64,000 nucleotides of DNA from Neorhizobium galegae bv. officinalis (GCA_000985875.1 CCRI01000011.1:62001-126000); one strand, 5' to 3'. Shown: positions 7,843 to 16,709, counted from the first letter of the stretch. Program-made: numbers and translations. Notes: generated by a model from the sequence alone, not told the origin.

Positions 7843-7964
7843 GAGTTACTCTCCGCTGGTTTTCGACTTGTTTCCTGATAGGGAGGATATGTGACAGGAC
7901 GTCAAAACTGGGGCGGCATTGCGCGCTTATCCAGTGGAGTAGGGGAAATTTCCAAGGCAAGGCC

Positions 7965-8432
7965 ATGAAGGAACACAATTTTTTGTTATCGGGCGAGTTG
8001 ATGGACGGCGGCCATCGCCTGGCCCAGCGCGTCTACTATGAAGACACGGATTTTTCCGGCCTCGTCTATCATGCCCGCTACCTGCATTTCCTGGAGCGCG
8101 GCCGCACCGACTATCTGCGCTGCCTCGGCTGCGAACAGAGCGCGCTGCTTTCCGCCGACGAGGAGGGGCTGGTCTTCGTCGTCCACCGGATGGAGATCGA
8201 CTTCAAGCAGCCCGCCCGCATGGACGACATCCTGATCATCCAGACGGTCACGGAAAAGGCGGGCGGCGCCAAGATGGTGCTCAACCAGGAGATCCGCCGC
8301 GGCGACACGCTGCTGATCGCCGCGAAGGTGGTGATCGCCGTGATCAACAGGCACGGTCGTCCGCGCCGGCTTCCGGAAAGCGTGGCGGAAAAGTTTCTGG
8401 CGCGCCCGGCCGGGCAGGTGGATTCGATTTAG
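7965..8432 (+). CDS. ybgC: Tol-Pal-associated acyl-CoA thioesterase YbgC
   Basis: This 155-residue hotdog-fold thioesterase of the 4HBT type has the signature RVYYEDTDFSGLVYHARYL, with the catalytic Asp in DFSG. YbgC hydrolyses short acyl-CoA (or acyl-ACP) and is genetically linked to tol-pal in most Proteobacteria. Here it precedes tolQ by about 1 kb and is separated from it by an oppositely oriented gene, so it probably has its own transcript. The start at 7965 gives a slightly long N-terminal tail before the hotdog domain. Confidence 0.9.
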   Translation: MKEHNFLLSGELMDGGHRLAQRVYYEDTDFSGLVYHARYLHFLERGRTDYLRCLGCEQSALLSADEEGLVFVVHRMEIDFKQPARMDDILIIQTVTEKAGGAKMVLNQEIRRGDTLLIAAKVVIAVINRHGRPRRLPESVAEKFLARPAGQVDSI

Positions 8433-8439
8433 TCAGGAC

Positions 8440-9120
8440 CTACGGGCCGCCGCAGGCATGCTGCGAATCGGCCATCGCCCAGCTCTGCCCGGTGCGGGCG
8501 TTGGTGACGAAATATTCACGGCCCCGTTCGTCGCCCTGCGGGCAGCGTTTGGGGATGGAAATCAGGCACATGGTCACCTTGTCGCCGGGCTTGGAGGCGA
8601 TCAGCGCCTCCTCGCGTGCGTAGGAGACCTGATAGCCCTCATTGGCATATTCAATGCCGGTTCCGGCGTTGAAATCCTCGTCCTTGATGGGATCCTGGCC
8701 GACGCGCGGATGGACGCCGGTGACGTTGGTGACGGAGCATTGGCCGATCTTCGCGGGCAATGTGGGGGAGGGCTTGGCCCGGCCGCCGGCGATCGTGCTG
8801 GCGGTGATGTCTGCCGGGATGCTCTTAGGCCCGCCGAGCTCTCCCAGGACCGCAACATAGGTACTCAGAACGCAGGATCGGTCGGAGCCGCAGGCTGACC
8901 GGTCGCTGGTGAAGTCGCGCATAACCTGGCGGGTCTCCGCGCTTTTCTCCTGTTTAGCCTTTTCCTCGACCCGCGGAAGCATCGTGTCGAGCGCCGAAAG
9001 GAGGGGATCGTTGCAGACGACCAGTTCATCAGGCGAGGGGACGCCCTTGCAGTCGAACGAGGCGGCATAGGCCGGTGCCGCGATCAACATCGTCAAGGCT
9101 ATCATCACTGCGCGCCACAT
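8440..9120 (-). CDS. Secreted LprI-like N-terminal domain protein
   Basis: This 226-residue protein begins with a Sec signal peptide (MIALTMLIAAPAYAA, cleavage after AYA). The mature part starts SFDCKGVPSPDELVVC, the Cys spacing typical of LprI/DUF1311-type periplasmic domains, with LSALDTML after it. A second conserved region (YEGYQVSYAREEALIASKPGDK and CPQGDERGREYFVTN) is unassigned. Several Cys pairs suggest disulfides. It lies between ybgC and tolQ on the opposite strand and ends 8 bp from ybgC. No function can be assigned; LprI itself is a lysozyme inhibitor. Confidence 0.7.
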   Translation of the reverse strand: MWRAVMIALTMLIAAPAYAASFDCKGVPSPDELVVCNDPLLSALDTMLPRVEEKAKQEKSAETRQVMRDFTSDRSACGSDRSCVLSTYVAVLGELGGPKSIPADITASTIAGGRAKPSPTLPAKIGQCSVTNVTGVHPRVGQDPIKDEDFNAGTGIEYANEGYQVSYAREEALIASKPGDKVTMCLISIPKRCPQGDERGREYFVTNARTGQSWAMADSQHACGGP

Positions 9121-9470
9121 GGTGTGTCCCCGAGAATCCGATTCTCACAGTGTCATAACCCGTGAATGAGAAAAAACTAAGTTGGAAGTTGCCGGCTTTC
9201 CTTGTTCCAACTTCAAGTGATCTGGGAACTCGCGATTGCAAGGCCCGCCTAAACCTTTCGTTAACGATAATGGTGTCTTACTGACACATGAGGAATTTGT
9301 GCAACGCACGCCTTCCTTTGACCAAAATTGAAAGCGAGAAGCCAAGCTTGAAGCTCAGGGTATCTTGGGGTTAGGGCTAAGCGCTTCCGGCGATCAAAGA
9401 CATACTCGCGAGAGCGCGCTTTTGAACCGCCCGGTCCTTAAAGCCGGGCGTTTGGATTCGGGGATAGTAG
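9121..9470. other. 350-bp divergent intergenic region ahead of tolQ, with a leader hairpin
   Basis: No gene is visible. The stretch carries the divergent promoters of the LprI-like gene and the tol operon. A GC-rich stem-loop at 9428-9450 (CGCCCGG, 9-nt loop, CCGGGCG, then TTT) lies 20 bp before the tolQ ATG. It would be in the mRNA leader and could act as a weak attenuator or stability element. The promoter elements themselves are not clear by eye. Confidence 0.5.
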
Positions 9471-10190
9471 ATGGAACAGGTAGGTTTGGCGGCAGCGGCA
9501 AGCGAAGTGAGCCTCTGGTCGCTGTTCATGCAGGCCGGTCTGGTCGTCAAGCTGGTGATGATAGGTCTCATCGGCGCATCGATCTGGACCTGGGCGATCG
9601 TGATCGACAAATATATCAGCTTCGGCAAGGCCAAGCGCCAGTTCGACCAGTTCGAGCAGGTCTTCTGGTCCGGCCAGTCGCTGGAAGAGCTTTACCGGAC
9701 CCTCTCGGAACGGACCAACACCGGTCTTGCCGCGATTTTCGTCGCCGCCATGCGCGAGTGGAAGAAGAGTTTCGAGCGCGGCGCGCGCTCGCCGATCGGC
9801 CTGCAGATGCGTATCGACCGGGCGATGGACGTCACCATGTCGCGTGAAGCGGAAACCTACGAGGCGCGCCTCGGGTCTCTGGCGACGATCGGCTCGGCCG
9901 GTCCGTTCATCGGTCTGTTCGGCACGGTCGTCGGCATCATGACCTCGTTCCAGGCGATCGCCGGGTCGAAGTCCACCAATCTCGCCGTCGTCGCACCGGG
10001 TATCGCCGAAGCGCTGCTCGCCACCGCGATCGGCCTCGTTGCCGCTATTCCCGCGGTCATCGCCTACAACAAGTTCACAGCCGATGCCGGCAAGCTCTCC
10101 GGCCGCATGGAAGGGTTCGCGGACGAATTCTCCGCCATCCTGTCGCGCCAGATCGACGAGAAGCTGCAGCCGCGCCAGGCGGCGCAGTAA
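9471..10190 (+). CDS. tolQ: Tol-Pal system inner membrane protein TolQ
   Basis: This 239-residue ExbB/TolQ-family protein forms the stator, with TolR, that converts proton motive force into movement of TolA during outer membrane constriction at division. A first membrane helix lies around residues 20-42 (LVVKLVMIGLIGASIWTWAI). Two more lie around 140-165 (SAGPFIGLFGTVVGIMTSF) and 175-200 (GIAEALLATAIGLVAAIPAV). The conserved PFIGLFGTVVGIM motif is intact. It is the first gene of tolQRAB. Confidence 0.96.
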   Translation: MEQVGLAAAASEVSLWSLFMQAGLVVKLVMIGLIGASIWTWAIVIDKYISFGKAKRQFDQFEQVFWSGQSLEELYRTLSERTNTGLAAIFVAAMREWKKSFERGARSPIGLQMRIDRAMDVTMSREAETYEARLGSLATIGSAGPFIGLFGTVVGIMTSFQAIAGSKSTNLAVVAPGIAEALLATAIGLVAAIPAVIAYNKFTADAGKLSGRMEGFADEFSAILSRQIDEKLQPRQAAQ

Positions 10191-10220
10191 AAGCCTCTCG
10201 GGCTCAAGGAGTAACGTCTC

Positions 10221-10676
10221 ATGGGTATGTCGGCCGGAGGAGCAAAGTCATCGGGTGGCGGTCGTCGCAGGCGCGGCGGACGTCGCGGCGGTGCGATCAG
10301 CGAAATCAACGTGACGCCGCTCGTCGACGTCATGCTCGTGCTGCTCATCATCTTCATGGTGGCGGCACCGATGATGACCGTCGGCGTGCCGATCGACCTG
10401 CCGGAAACGCAGGCGAAGGCGATGAACGCCGATACCCAGCCGATCACCGTCTCGGTCAATCCGAAGGGCGAGATCTACCTGCAGGAAACGCCGATCGGCC
10501 TCGACGAGATCGTGCCGAAGCTTCAGGCGATCGCCACCACAGGCTATAACGAACGTATCTATGTGCGCGGCGATACGACCGCGGCCTACGGCGTTGTCAT
10601 GAAGGTCATGGCCCGCATTTCTTCTGCCGGGTACAAGAATATCGGCCTCGTGACCCTGCAGGAACAGGAGAAGTGA
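10221..10676 (+). CDS. tolR: Tol-Pal system protein TolR
   Basis: This 151-residue ExbD/TolR protein has one membrane helix (VDVMLVLLIIFMVAAPMM, about residues 36-53). The proton-relay Asp is in NVTPLVDVMLVLL. The periplasmic domain carries the usual peptidoglycan-binding fold with QPITVSVNPKGEIYL. The Gly/Arg-rich cytoplasmic N-terminus (GGGRRRRGGRRGG) is longer than in E. coli but is common in rhizobia. It lies 30 bp after tolQ and 10 bp before tolA. Confidence 0.96.
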   Translation: MGMSAGGAKSSGGGRRRRGGRRGGAISEINVTPLVDVMLVLLIIFMVAAPMMTVGVPIDLPETQAKAMNADTQPITVSVNPKGEIYLQETPIGLDEIVPKLQAIATTGYNERIYVRGDTTAAYGVVMKVMARISSAGYKNIGLVTLQEQEK

Positions 10677-10686
10677 TCGCGGCGCC

Positions 10687-11907
10687 ATGAAGGTCAGTCT
10701 CGGCACATCGCTGGTCCTACACACGCTGGTACTCGGCTTGGCGCTCGTTTCGCTGAGCGCGCCCGCGACTTTCGACGTGGCCGAAGTCGATGCGCTTCCG
10801 GTCGACATCGTCTCCGTGGAATCGATCACCCAGACCCAGCAGGGTGACAAGAAGGCGCCTGCCAGCCAGAAGCCTTCGCCCAAGGAAACCAAGAACCAGA
10901 AGATCGTCGAGAACGCCCAGAACGCCGGCGAGAACGACGTCGACCTGAAGACGCCTCCGACGCCGACCACCAAGCCGCAGCCGACCGAAACCACGGCGGC
11001 TCCGAAGCCGGTGGAACGGCCGACGCCGACCCCGACGCCGGAACAGAACCAGGTCAAGGACATCGTCAAGGAGGAGACGGCTCCGAAGCCGACCGAGATG
11101 GCTGCCCTGCCGCAGCCCAAGCCGGAGATCACGCCTCCGAAGCCGGAACCTACTCCGCCGAAGCCCGAGCCTACGCCGCCAAAGCCGGAGGCCGCCAAGC
11201 CGACCCCCGCGCCGGTGCAGACCGAAAACGTGTCCGAAACGGGTGAACTGCCGCAAGCGGTTCCGACGCCTGTTTCGAAGCCGCAGCCGCCGAAGCCCGA
11301 ACCGCCGAAGGAGCAGGCCAAGCCCGTTGAAAAGCCGGCCGAGACGAAGCCGGATACGGCCAAGGCAGCCGAGACGGCCAAGACCGACAACAAGGCGACC
11401 GCATCCGTCAAGCCGTCCGACAAGAAGGAAGGCAAGCAGCAGGAAACCGCCAAGTCTTCGTCTTCCATGGCGAGCGATTTCAACGCCGACCAGATCGCCG
11501 CTATGCTCAATAAGCAAGAGGCCGCCGGCGGTGGCGCCAAGCGTTCGACGCAGGTCGCCAGCCGCGGCGATACCAAGACGATCGGCACCGGCCTCAGCTC
11601 CAGCGAGATCGACAACGTCAAGGGGCAGATCCAGGGCAACTGGTCGCTCGTCGGCGGGCTGACCGGCGTTTCCGAAGTGCGTGTGAAGATCCGCGTCCAG
11701 CTCGATCAGTCCGGCAATATCGTCGGCGAGCCGGAGGTGACGGCGACCGGTGGACCGGAAGGAACCCGGCGTGCGGTCGAGGGCAGCACGCGCCGCGCCC
11801 TTCTGAAATCCGCGCCGCTCAAGAATTTGCCCGCCGCAAAATATGAAGGCGAAAAAGGTTGGAACGTTTTGGTGCTGAACTTCGATCCGTCGGAGTTCGC
11901 ATTGTGA
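10687..11907 (+). CDS. tolA: Tol-Pal system protein TolA
   Basis: This 406-residue protein links the inner membrane TolQR motor to Pal and TolB. An N-terminal membrane helix (TSLVLHTLVLGLALVSLSA) is followed by a very long Pro/Lys/Thr-rich spacer (about residues 50-260), including three consecutive TPPKPEP-type units near 11132-11190. The C-terminal TonB/TolA domain runs from GLSSSEIDNVKGQIQGNW to WNVLVLNFDPSEFAL. The spacer is Pro-rich rather than the Ala-rich helix of E. coli TolA, more like TonB. Identity is supported by position between tolR and tolB. Confidence 0.92.
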   Translation: MKVSLGTSLVLHTLVLGLALVSLSAPATFDVAEVDALPVDIVSVESITQTQQGDKKAPASQKPSPKETKNQKIVENAQNAGENDVDLKTPPTPTTKPQPTETTAAPKPVERPTPTPTPEQNQVKDIVKEETAPKPTEMAALPQPKPEITPPKPEPTPPKPEPTPPKPEAAKPTPAPVQTENVSETGELPQAVPTPVSKPQPPKPEPPKEQAKPVEKPAETKPDTAKAAETAKTDNKATASVKPSDKKEGKQQETAKSSSSMASDFNADQIAAMLNKQEAAGGGAKRSTQVASRGDTKTIGTGLSSSEIDNVKGQIQGNWSLVGGLTGVSEVRVKIRVQLDQSGNIVGEPEVTATGGPEGTRRAVEGSTRRALLKSAPLKNLPAAKYEGEKGWNVLVLNFDPSEFAL

Positions 11908-11991
11908 GCCGGCAGGTATGGAACCGATGCAGAAACAGATGACGCGGAACCTGCCCCGAAACTCTCGTGTTAAGCTGAAAGGCTTGTGTAA

Positions 11992-13305
11992 ATGATCAAG
12001 AGCTCTTTTTTCCGCGCCGTGATGGTGGCCGCGGGGATGTTGACGGCCTTCATGGCCGCCACCCCGGCCAACGCTGTTGTCGAGATCAACATCAACAAGG
12101 GTAATGTTCAGCCGCTGCCGATCGCGGTGACGGATTTCCTGTCGAACAACGATCTCGGTGCGCAGATTTCCCAGGTGATCGCCGCGGACCTGCAACGCTC
12201 CGGGCTTTTCGCGCCGATCAACAAAAGCGCGTTCATCGAAAAGATCTCCGATCCCAACAAGGCACCGCGCTTCGAAGACTGGAAGGTCATCAATGCGCAG
12301 GCGCTGGTGACGGGCCGTATCACCCGCGAAGGCGATGGGCGCCTGCGTGCCGAGTTCCGCCTTTGGGATACGTTTGCCGGCAGCCAGATGACCGGCCAGC
12401 AGTTCTTTACCCAGCCGGAAAACTGGCGCCGCGTCGCGCATATCATCGCCGATGCGATCTATAAGCAGATCACCGGCGAGAACGGTTATTTCGATACCCG
12501 CGTCGTGTTCGTTTCCGAAAGCGGGCCGAAGACCGCCCGCCAGCGCCAGCTGGCGATCATGGACCAGGACGGCTTCAACGTCCGCATGCTGACCAACACC
12601 AAGGATATCGTGCTGACGCCGCGCTTCTCGCCGAGCCGGCAGGAAGTCACCTACATGTCGTTTGAGGGCAACCAGCCGCGGGTCTACCTGCTGCAGCTGG
12701 AGACCGGACAGCGCGAGGTAGTCGGCAATTTCCCGGGCATGACGTTCTCGCCGCGGTTCTCTCCGGATGGCCAGAAAGTCATCATGAGCCTGCAGCAGGA
12801 AGGCAATTCCAACATCTATACGATGGACCTGCGGTCGCGCACCACGACGCGGCTCACCTCCACGGCTGCGATCGACACATCGCCCTCCTATGCCCCGGAT
12901 GGTGGCCGCATCGCGTTCGAAAGCGACCGCGGCGGACGGCCGCAGATCTACGTGATGAATGCCGATGGTTCGGGCCAGACCCGCATCTCCTTCGGCGACG
13001 GCTCCTATTCGACGCCGGTCTGGTCGCCGCGCGGCGATCTGATCGCCTTCACCAAGCAGTCGGGCGGCAAGTTCTCGATCGGCGTCATGAAGCCGGACGG
13101 TTCGGGCGAGCGCATCCTGACGAGCGGCTTCCACAACGAAGGCCCGACCTGGGCGCCGAACGGCCGCGTGCTGATGTTCTTCCGCCAGAACGCCGGCGCC
13201 GGCGGTCCGCAGCTCTATTCCATCGACCTGACCGGCTATAACGAACTCCAGGTCAAGACGCCGTCCTACGGCTCGGACCCGGCCTGGTCGCCGCTGCTCG
13301 AATAG
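11992..13305 (+). CDS. tolB: Tol-Pal system beta-propeller protein TolB
   Basis: This 437-residue periplasmic protein has a signal peptide ending ATPANA (about residues 1-28). Next come the N-terminal domain (VEININKGNVQPLPIAVTDF) and a six-bladed propeller with repeated blade motifs (TPRFSPSRQEVTYMS, SPRFSPDGQKVIMS, SPSYAPDGGRIAFES, TPVWSPRGDLIAFT, GPTWAPNGRVLMFF). TolB binds Pal and is released by TolA. It starts 85 bp after tolA and is closed by a terminator at 13319. Confidence 0.96.
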   Translation: MIKSSFFRAVMVAAGMLTAFMAATPANAVVEININKGNVQPLPIAVTDFLSNNDLGAQISQVIAADLQRSGLFAPINKSAFIEKISDPNKAPRFEDWKVINAQALVTGRITREGDGRLRAEFRLWDTFAGSQMTGQQFFTQPENWRRVAHIIADAIYKQITGENGYFDTRVVFVSESGPKTARQRQLAIMDQDGFNVRMLTNTKDIVLTPRFSPSRQEVTYMSFEGNQPRVYLLQLETGQREVVGNFPGMTFSPRFSPDGQKVIMSLQQEGNSNIYTMDLRSRTTTRLTSTAAIDTSPSYAPDGGRIAFESDRGGRPQIYVMNADGSGQTRISFGDGSYSTPVWSPRGDLIAFTKQSGGKFSIGVMKPDGSGERILTSGFHNEGPTWAPNGRVLMFFRQNAGAGGPQLYSIDLTGYNELQVKTPSYGSDPAWSPLLE

Positions 13306-13318
13306 GTGATTGAGGCAA

Positions 13319-13342
13319 AAGAGGCGGATTCCCGCCTCTTTC
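13319..13342 (+). terminator. Intrinsic terminator after tolB
   Basis: A 9-bp stem (AAGAGGCGG / CCGCCTCTT, loop ATTC) is followed by TT then CCC, 13 bp past the tolB stop. The short T run suggests partial termination between tolB and pal. Confidence 0.7.
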
Positions 13343-13391
13343 CCGCCCCAATCTGCTGAAAATGAACGAAAATGGTCATCGGGAATACTTT

Positions 13392-13421
13392 GTTAACCAT
13401 AAGAATTTGATCATGGTTAAC
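13392..13421. promoter_or_regulatory. 9-bp inverted repeat upstream of pal
   Basis: GTTAACCAT at 13392-13400 is the exact reverse complement of ATGGTTAAC at 13413-13421, with a 12-bp AT-rich spacer. It lies between the tolB terminator and the pal ATG (55 bp downstream), in the region expected to hold a pal promoter. A third related half-site, CGGTTAG, follows at about 13428. The arrangement suggests a dimeric regulator site; no regulator is identified. Confidence 0.5.
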
Positions 13422-13475
13422 CGAACCCGGTTAGAATCTGGAAACTCTGAAATACTGATCAAGGAGAGACCGGCC

Positions 13476-14009
13476 ATGAGCCGCATCGATACTTCGGCGA
13501 TGAGCCGCATGCAGATCCTCGCCCGCAATCCTGCCGTCATCGCGCTGACGCTGGCACTTGCGCTCGCCGGCTGCGCCAACAAGAAGAACCTGCCGAACAA
13601 TGCCGGTGAGCTCGGCCTCAATGGTGCCGGCGCCGCAACGCCCGGTTCGACCCAGGACTTCACCGTCAATGTCGGCGACCGCATCTTCTTCGATACCGAC
13701 AGCACCTCGATCCGCGCCGACGCTCAGCAGACGCTCGACCGTCAGGCTCAGTGGCTGGCCCGCTATCCGAACTATGCGATCACCGTCGAAGGCCATGCCG
13801 ACGAACGCGGCACGCGCGAATACAACCTGGCGCTCGGCGCCCGCCGCGCTGCCGCCGCCAAGGAATATCTCGCTTCGCGCGGCGTTCCGGCGAATCGCAT
13901 GAAGACCATCTCCTACGGCAAGGAACGCCCGGTTGCCGTCTGCGACGACATCTCCTGCTGGTCGCAGAACCGTCGCGCTGTCACCGTCCTCGGCGGCGCC
14001 GGCATGTGA
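13476..14009 (+). CDS. pal: Peptidoglycan-associated lipoprotein Pal
   Basis: This 177-residue outer membrane lipoprotein has a lipobox LALAGC with Cys at about residue 33. The OmpA-like peptidoglycan-binding domain follows: NVGDRIFFDTDS, then VEGHADERGTREYNLALGARRA with the Asp and Arg that bind diaminopimelate, then RRAVTVLGGAGM. It tethers the outer membrane to the wall at the division site. ATG 13476 is preferred because AAGGAGAG precedes it; upstream extension reads into the intergenic palindrome. Pal closes the tol-pal set and is followed by a strong terminator. Confidence 0.96.
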   Translation: MSRIDTSAMSRMQILARNPAVIALTLALALAGCANKKNLPNNAGELGLNGAGAATPGSTQDFTVNVGDRIFFDTDSTSIRADAQQTLDRQAQWLARYPNYAITVEGHADERGTREYNLALGARRAAAAKEYLASRGVPANRMKTISYGKERPVAVCDDISCWSQNRRAVTVLGGAGM

Positions 14010-14030
14010 TCCGAGCAACAGCTCGATAAT

Positions 14031-14060
14031 AAAAGGCGGTCTTCGGGCCGCCTTTTTGTT
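14031..14060 (+). terminator. Intrinsic terminator after pal
   Basis: The stem AAAAGGCGGTC pairs with GGCCGCCTTTT across a TTCG tetraloop and is followed by TGTTTTTT. It starts 22 bp past the pal stop. UUCG tetraloops are typical of strong bacterial terminators. Confidence 0.92.
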
Positions 14061-14184
14061 TTTTCCATAGTTTAGCCCTGTTTTCCGGGATTTTTGACCG
14101 GGAGCTCGGTTGCTTTTTGCCGGCAGTTGGAAAAATCTCCTCTCGCGCCAATCCGGCGCAGACTAAAGAGCAGGACGGACAAAG

Positions 14185-15237
14185 ATGAAGAAACTTGTCT
14201 TGGCAGCGATGCTGGGGCTGATGGCGACGAGCGCCCCGGCCGGGGCTTTGTCGCTGCCGAAACTCTTCCAGGGCAGCAATCAGCCTGCTGCAGAACAGCC
14301 GCGGGAAACCACTCCGCCCCCGGTCATTCTGGCGCAGAGCAATGATGCCGTCCGTATCCAGCAGCTCCAGGAAGAAGTCCGGCAGTTGAACGGCCGGATC
14401 GAGGAAATGAGTTTTCAGCTTCTGCAGATGCAGGAGCAGCTGCGCAAGACGCAGGAAGACAACGAATTCCGCTTCCAGGACCTGGAAAAGAAGAAGCGCA
14501 CCGAAGTGGACGACGCGGCCGGGAAACCGGCCGTGGCGTCCAATCGCGCTCCCGCGGCCCAGCCCCCGTTGCCGCCGGCGACTGCTCCCGCCCAGTCCTC
14601 CGACGATGTCGCACGGATCATCGAATCGCCGTCCGGTCAGGCCGTCGGCGGAGCAACCGCACCCGGCCGCGCGCCGCCTCCGACGACGCTCGGTTCGATG
14701 GATCTCGACCAGAACGGCAATCCGCGTGGCGCAAGCCGCAACGACCGGGCCAACAATGCCGCCGGGCTTCCGGGCGTCGAGACCGGCCCGCAGACGACCG
14801 GCAGGACGCCGGCACCGACGGGCAGAACCGATCCGCAGCAGACCGCGTCGCTCGGCAGCGAGAACGATGCCTATCAGACCGCCTACAACCATGTACTCGC
14901 CGGCGACTACCCCCTCGCCGAGAAGGAATTCAACGGTTATCTGGCCGCCTATCCGAAGGGCGCCAAGGTGGCGGATGCGAGCTTCTGGCTCGGCGAATCG
15001 CAGTACTCCCAGGGAAAATACAACGACGCCGCCAAGACCTTCCTCAACGCGCACCAGACCTACGGCAAGTCGCCCAAGGCACCGGAAATGCTGCTGAAGC
15101 TCGGCATGTCGCTTGCCGCACTCGACAATACCGACACGGCCTGCGCAACCCTCAAGGAAGTCACCCGGCGTTATCCGAGCGCGCCCAAGGCCGTGCTCGC
15201 CAAGGTGGGTAGCGAGCAGAAGCGCCTGGCCTGCTGA
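14185..15237 (+). CDS. cpoB: Cell division coordinator CpoB (YbgF), tol-pal periplasmic protein
   Basis: This 350-residue periplasmic protein has a signal peptide ending SAPAGA, then a coiled-coil segment (about residues 52-105: AVRIQQLQEEVRQLNGRIEE). A Pro-rich linker follows, then C-terminal TPR repeats (YQTAYNHVLAGDYPLAEKEF, DASFWLGESQYSQGKYNDAA, ending VTRRYPSAPKAVLAKV). CpoB coordinates Tol with peptidoglycan synthesis during constriction. It is 8 bp from tilS, so those two may be co-transcribed. Confidence 0.93.
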   Translation: MKKLVLAAMLGLMATSAPAGALSLPKLFQGSNQPAAEQPRETTPPPVILAQSNDAVRIQQLQEEVRQLNGRIEEMSFQLLQMQEQLRKTQEDNEFRFQDLEKKKRTEVDDAAGKPAVASNRAPAAQPPLPPATAPAQSSDDVARIIESPSGQAVGGATAPGRAPPPTTLGSMDLDQNGNPRGASRNDRANNAAGLPGVETGPQTTGRTPAPTGRTDPQQTASLGSENDAYQTAYNHVLAGDYPLAEKEFNGYLAAYPKGAKVADASFWLGESQYSQGKYNDAAKTFLNAHQTYGKSPKAPEMLLKLGMSLAALDNTDTACATLKEVTRRYPSAPKAVLAKVGSEQKRLAC

Positions 15238-15244
15238 TCCTCCC

Positions 15245-16606
15245 GTGACCACGGGCCCGAATTTCCCGTCGCCCGAACAGGCGGCCGAACGGTTCATTGC
15301 CGATCTCGTCAGACCCGCACGCCTTCTCGTCGCAGTTTCCGGGGGCAGCGATTCCTGCGGGCTTCTGATTGCCCTTTCTAAATTCATTTCCGAGGGCTCC
15401 GGCCTGTCGCTGTTCGCGGCGACGATCGATCATGCGCTGAGGCCCGAATCCGCCGACGAGGCGCACGCCGTTGCAGCCCTTTGCGATCGTCTCGGTATTC
15501 CTCATTTCATTCGCCGGTGGGAGGGCGAGAAGCCTCGGACCGGCATTTCCGCGGCGGCCCGCGAGGCACGCTACCGGCTGCTGCTCGAGGTCGCCGACGA
15601 GGTCGATGCGACGGCAATCGTTACCGGCCACACGCTCGACGACCAGGCCGAAACGATCGCCATGCGTGCGGCCCGCGGCGAGGGCGATGAAAATTCGGGA
15701 CTTGCCGGCATGGCCGGCGCGGTGCTCCTCGATCGCCGCCGGTGGCTGCTGCGGCCGTTCCTTGAGACGCGTCGGTCCGATATCCGTGACTTCCTGACCA
15801 GGGAAGGGCATGGCTGGATCGACGATCCCAGCAATCTCGACCCGCATTACGAGCGGGTGCGGGTCCGCGGACGGCTGGCGCTGGAGGATCGGTTCGACGC
15901 CGCCGCCCAGGCCATGGCCGCCGCGCGGCGCACGGCGCATTCCGACGAGGCGGCGCGGCTTGTGCGGGAACATGTGACGATCCGTCAGGGCGTTCTGGCG
16001 CATCTTGCCCCGGCGGGCCTGCAGGGGGACGAGGCGTCAGGTCGTCATGCACTGTCGCTGCTTGCCGCGGTGCTCGGGGGCAGGGCACATGCGCTCGGGA
16101 GCGAGAGCATGGACCGGGTCATGGCCTTTCTCGACAGTGGCCAGCCGGGCCGCATCACCGCCGGCCGGGTGATCTTCGACCGGCGCCGCGACGGGCTTTA
16201 TCTCGTGCGCGAAAACCGCGGCATTCTGCCGCTGCACATTCCCCCGGGCGATACGGCGATCTGGGACGGTCGCTACCGCATCACGAACACCGGCGCGCAT
16301 GAGATCATCATCGGCCCGACCGCTCCGGATCGCGACGAAGCGCTGACGCTGTTTCCCGGGGTCCCGCCCGCGATCGCCATGCGCGCCGTGGCAGCGATGC
16401 CTTTCATCGAAGCCAACGCCGTCATTTCGGTGGAGGATCGCGAAAACAGGGAAGTGACCGAACGAAGTATCGTCCGCCCCGTGCTTGCGCCTTTCGACCG
16501 TTTTTTGCCGCAGTTCGAGCTTAGATTTGTCATCGAGTTAGCGGTTTTGCTCGGATGCGACGGTTTTCCCCGGCTGCCAGTTAAGGATTCCTGGCGGAAA
16601 AGGTAG
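15245..16606 (+). CDS. tilS: tRNA(Ile)-lysidine synthase TilS
   Basis: This 453-residue PP-loop ATPase attaches lysine to C34 of the tRNA-Ile(CAU) anticodon, so that it reads AUA. The PP-loop SGGSDS is at residues 32-37. TAIVTGHTLDDQAETIAMRAARG and GWIDDPSN are the other conserved family motifs. I use GTG 15245, 8 bp after cpoB; the longer open frame starting at 15113 overlaps cpoB and adds low-complexity sequence. The C-terminal extension from about residue 350 is divergent, which is normal in rhizobial TilS. Confidence 0.92.
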   Translation: MTTGPNFPSPEQAAERFIADLVRPARLLVAVSGGSDSCGLLIALSKFISEGSGLSLFAATIDHALRPESADEAHAVAALCDRLGIPHFIRRWEGEKPRTGISAAAREARYRLLLEVADEVDATAIVTGHTLDDQAETIAMRAARGEGDENSGLAGMAGAVLLDRRRWLLRPFLETRRSDIRDFLTREGHGWIDDPSNLDPHYERVRVRGRLALEDRFDAAAQAMAAARRTAHSDEAARLVREHVTIRQGVLAHLAPAGLQGDEASGRHALSLLAAVLGGRAHALGSESMDRVMAFLDSGQPGRITAGRVIFDRRRDGLYLVRENRGILPLHIPPGDTAIWDGRYRITNTGAHEIIIGPTAPDRDEALTLFPGVPPAIAMRAVAAMPFIEANAVISVEDRENREVTERSIVRPVLAPFDRFLPQFELRFVIELAVLLGCDGFPRLPVKDSWRKR

Positions 16607-16709
16607 GCGGGGGCTCCGGTTCGCCTTGGCAAGGTCTTGCCGCAACCCTATGTTATGCGGCAAGCAAGGCGGCCGCCAAGAAGCTGGCCGTCGCAGTCCG
16701 GGGAGTTCA

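Noticed and set aside
10717..13134. 805-codon open frame on the minus strand
   Set aside because: Antisense shadow of tolA and tolB, full of Arg/Leu/Gly low-complexity sequence.
15113..15244. N-terminal extension of tilS overlapping cpoB
   Set aside because: Pro/Arg-rich sequence not seen in TilS; GTG 15245 gives the normal N-terminus.
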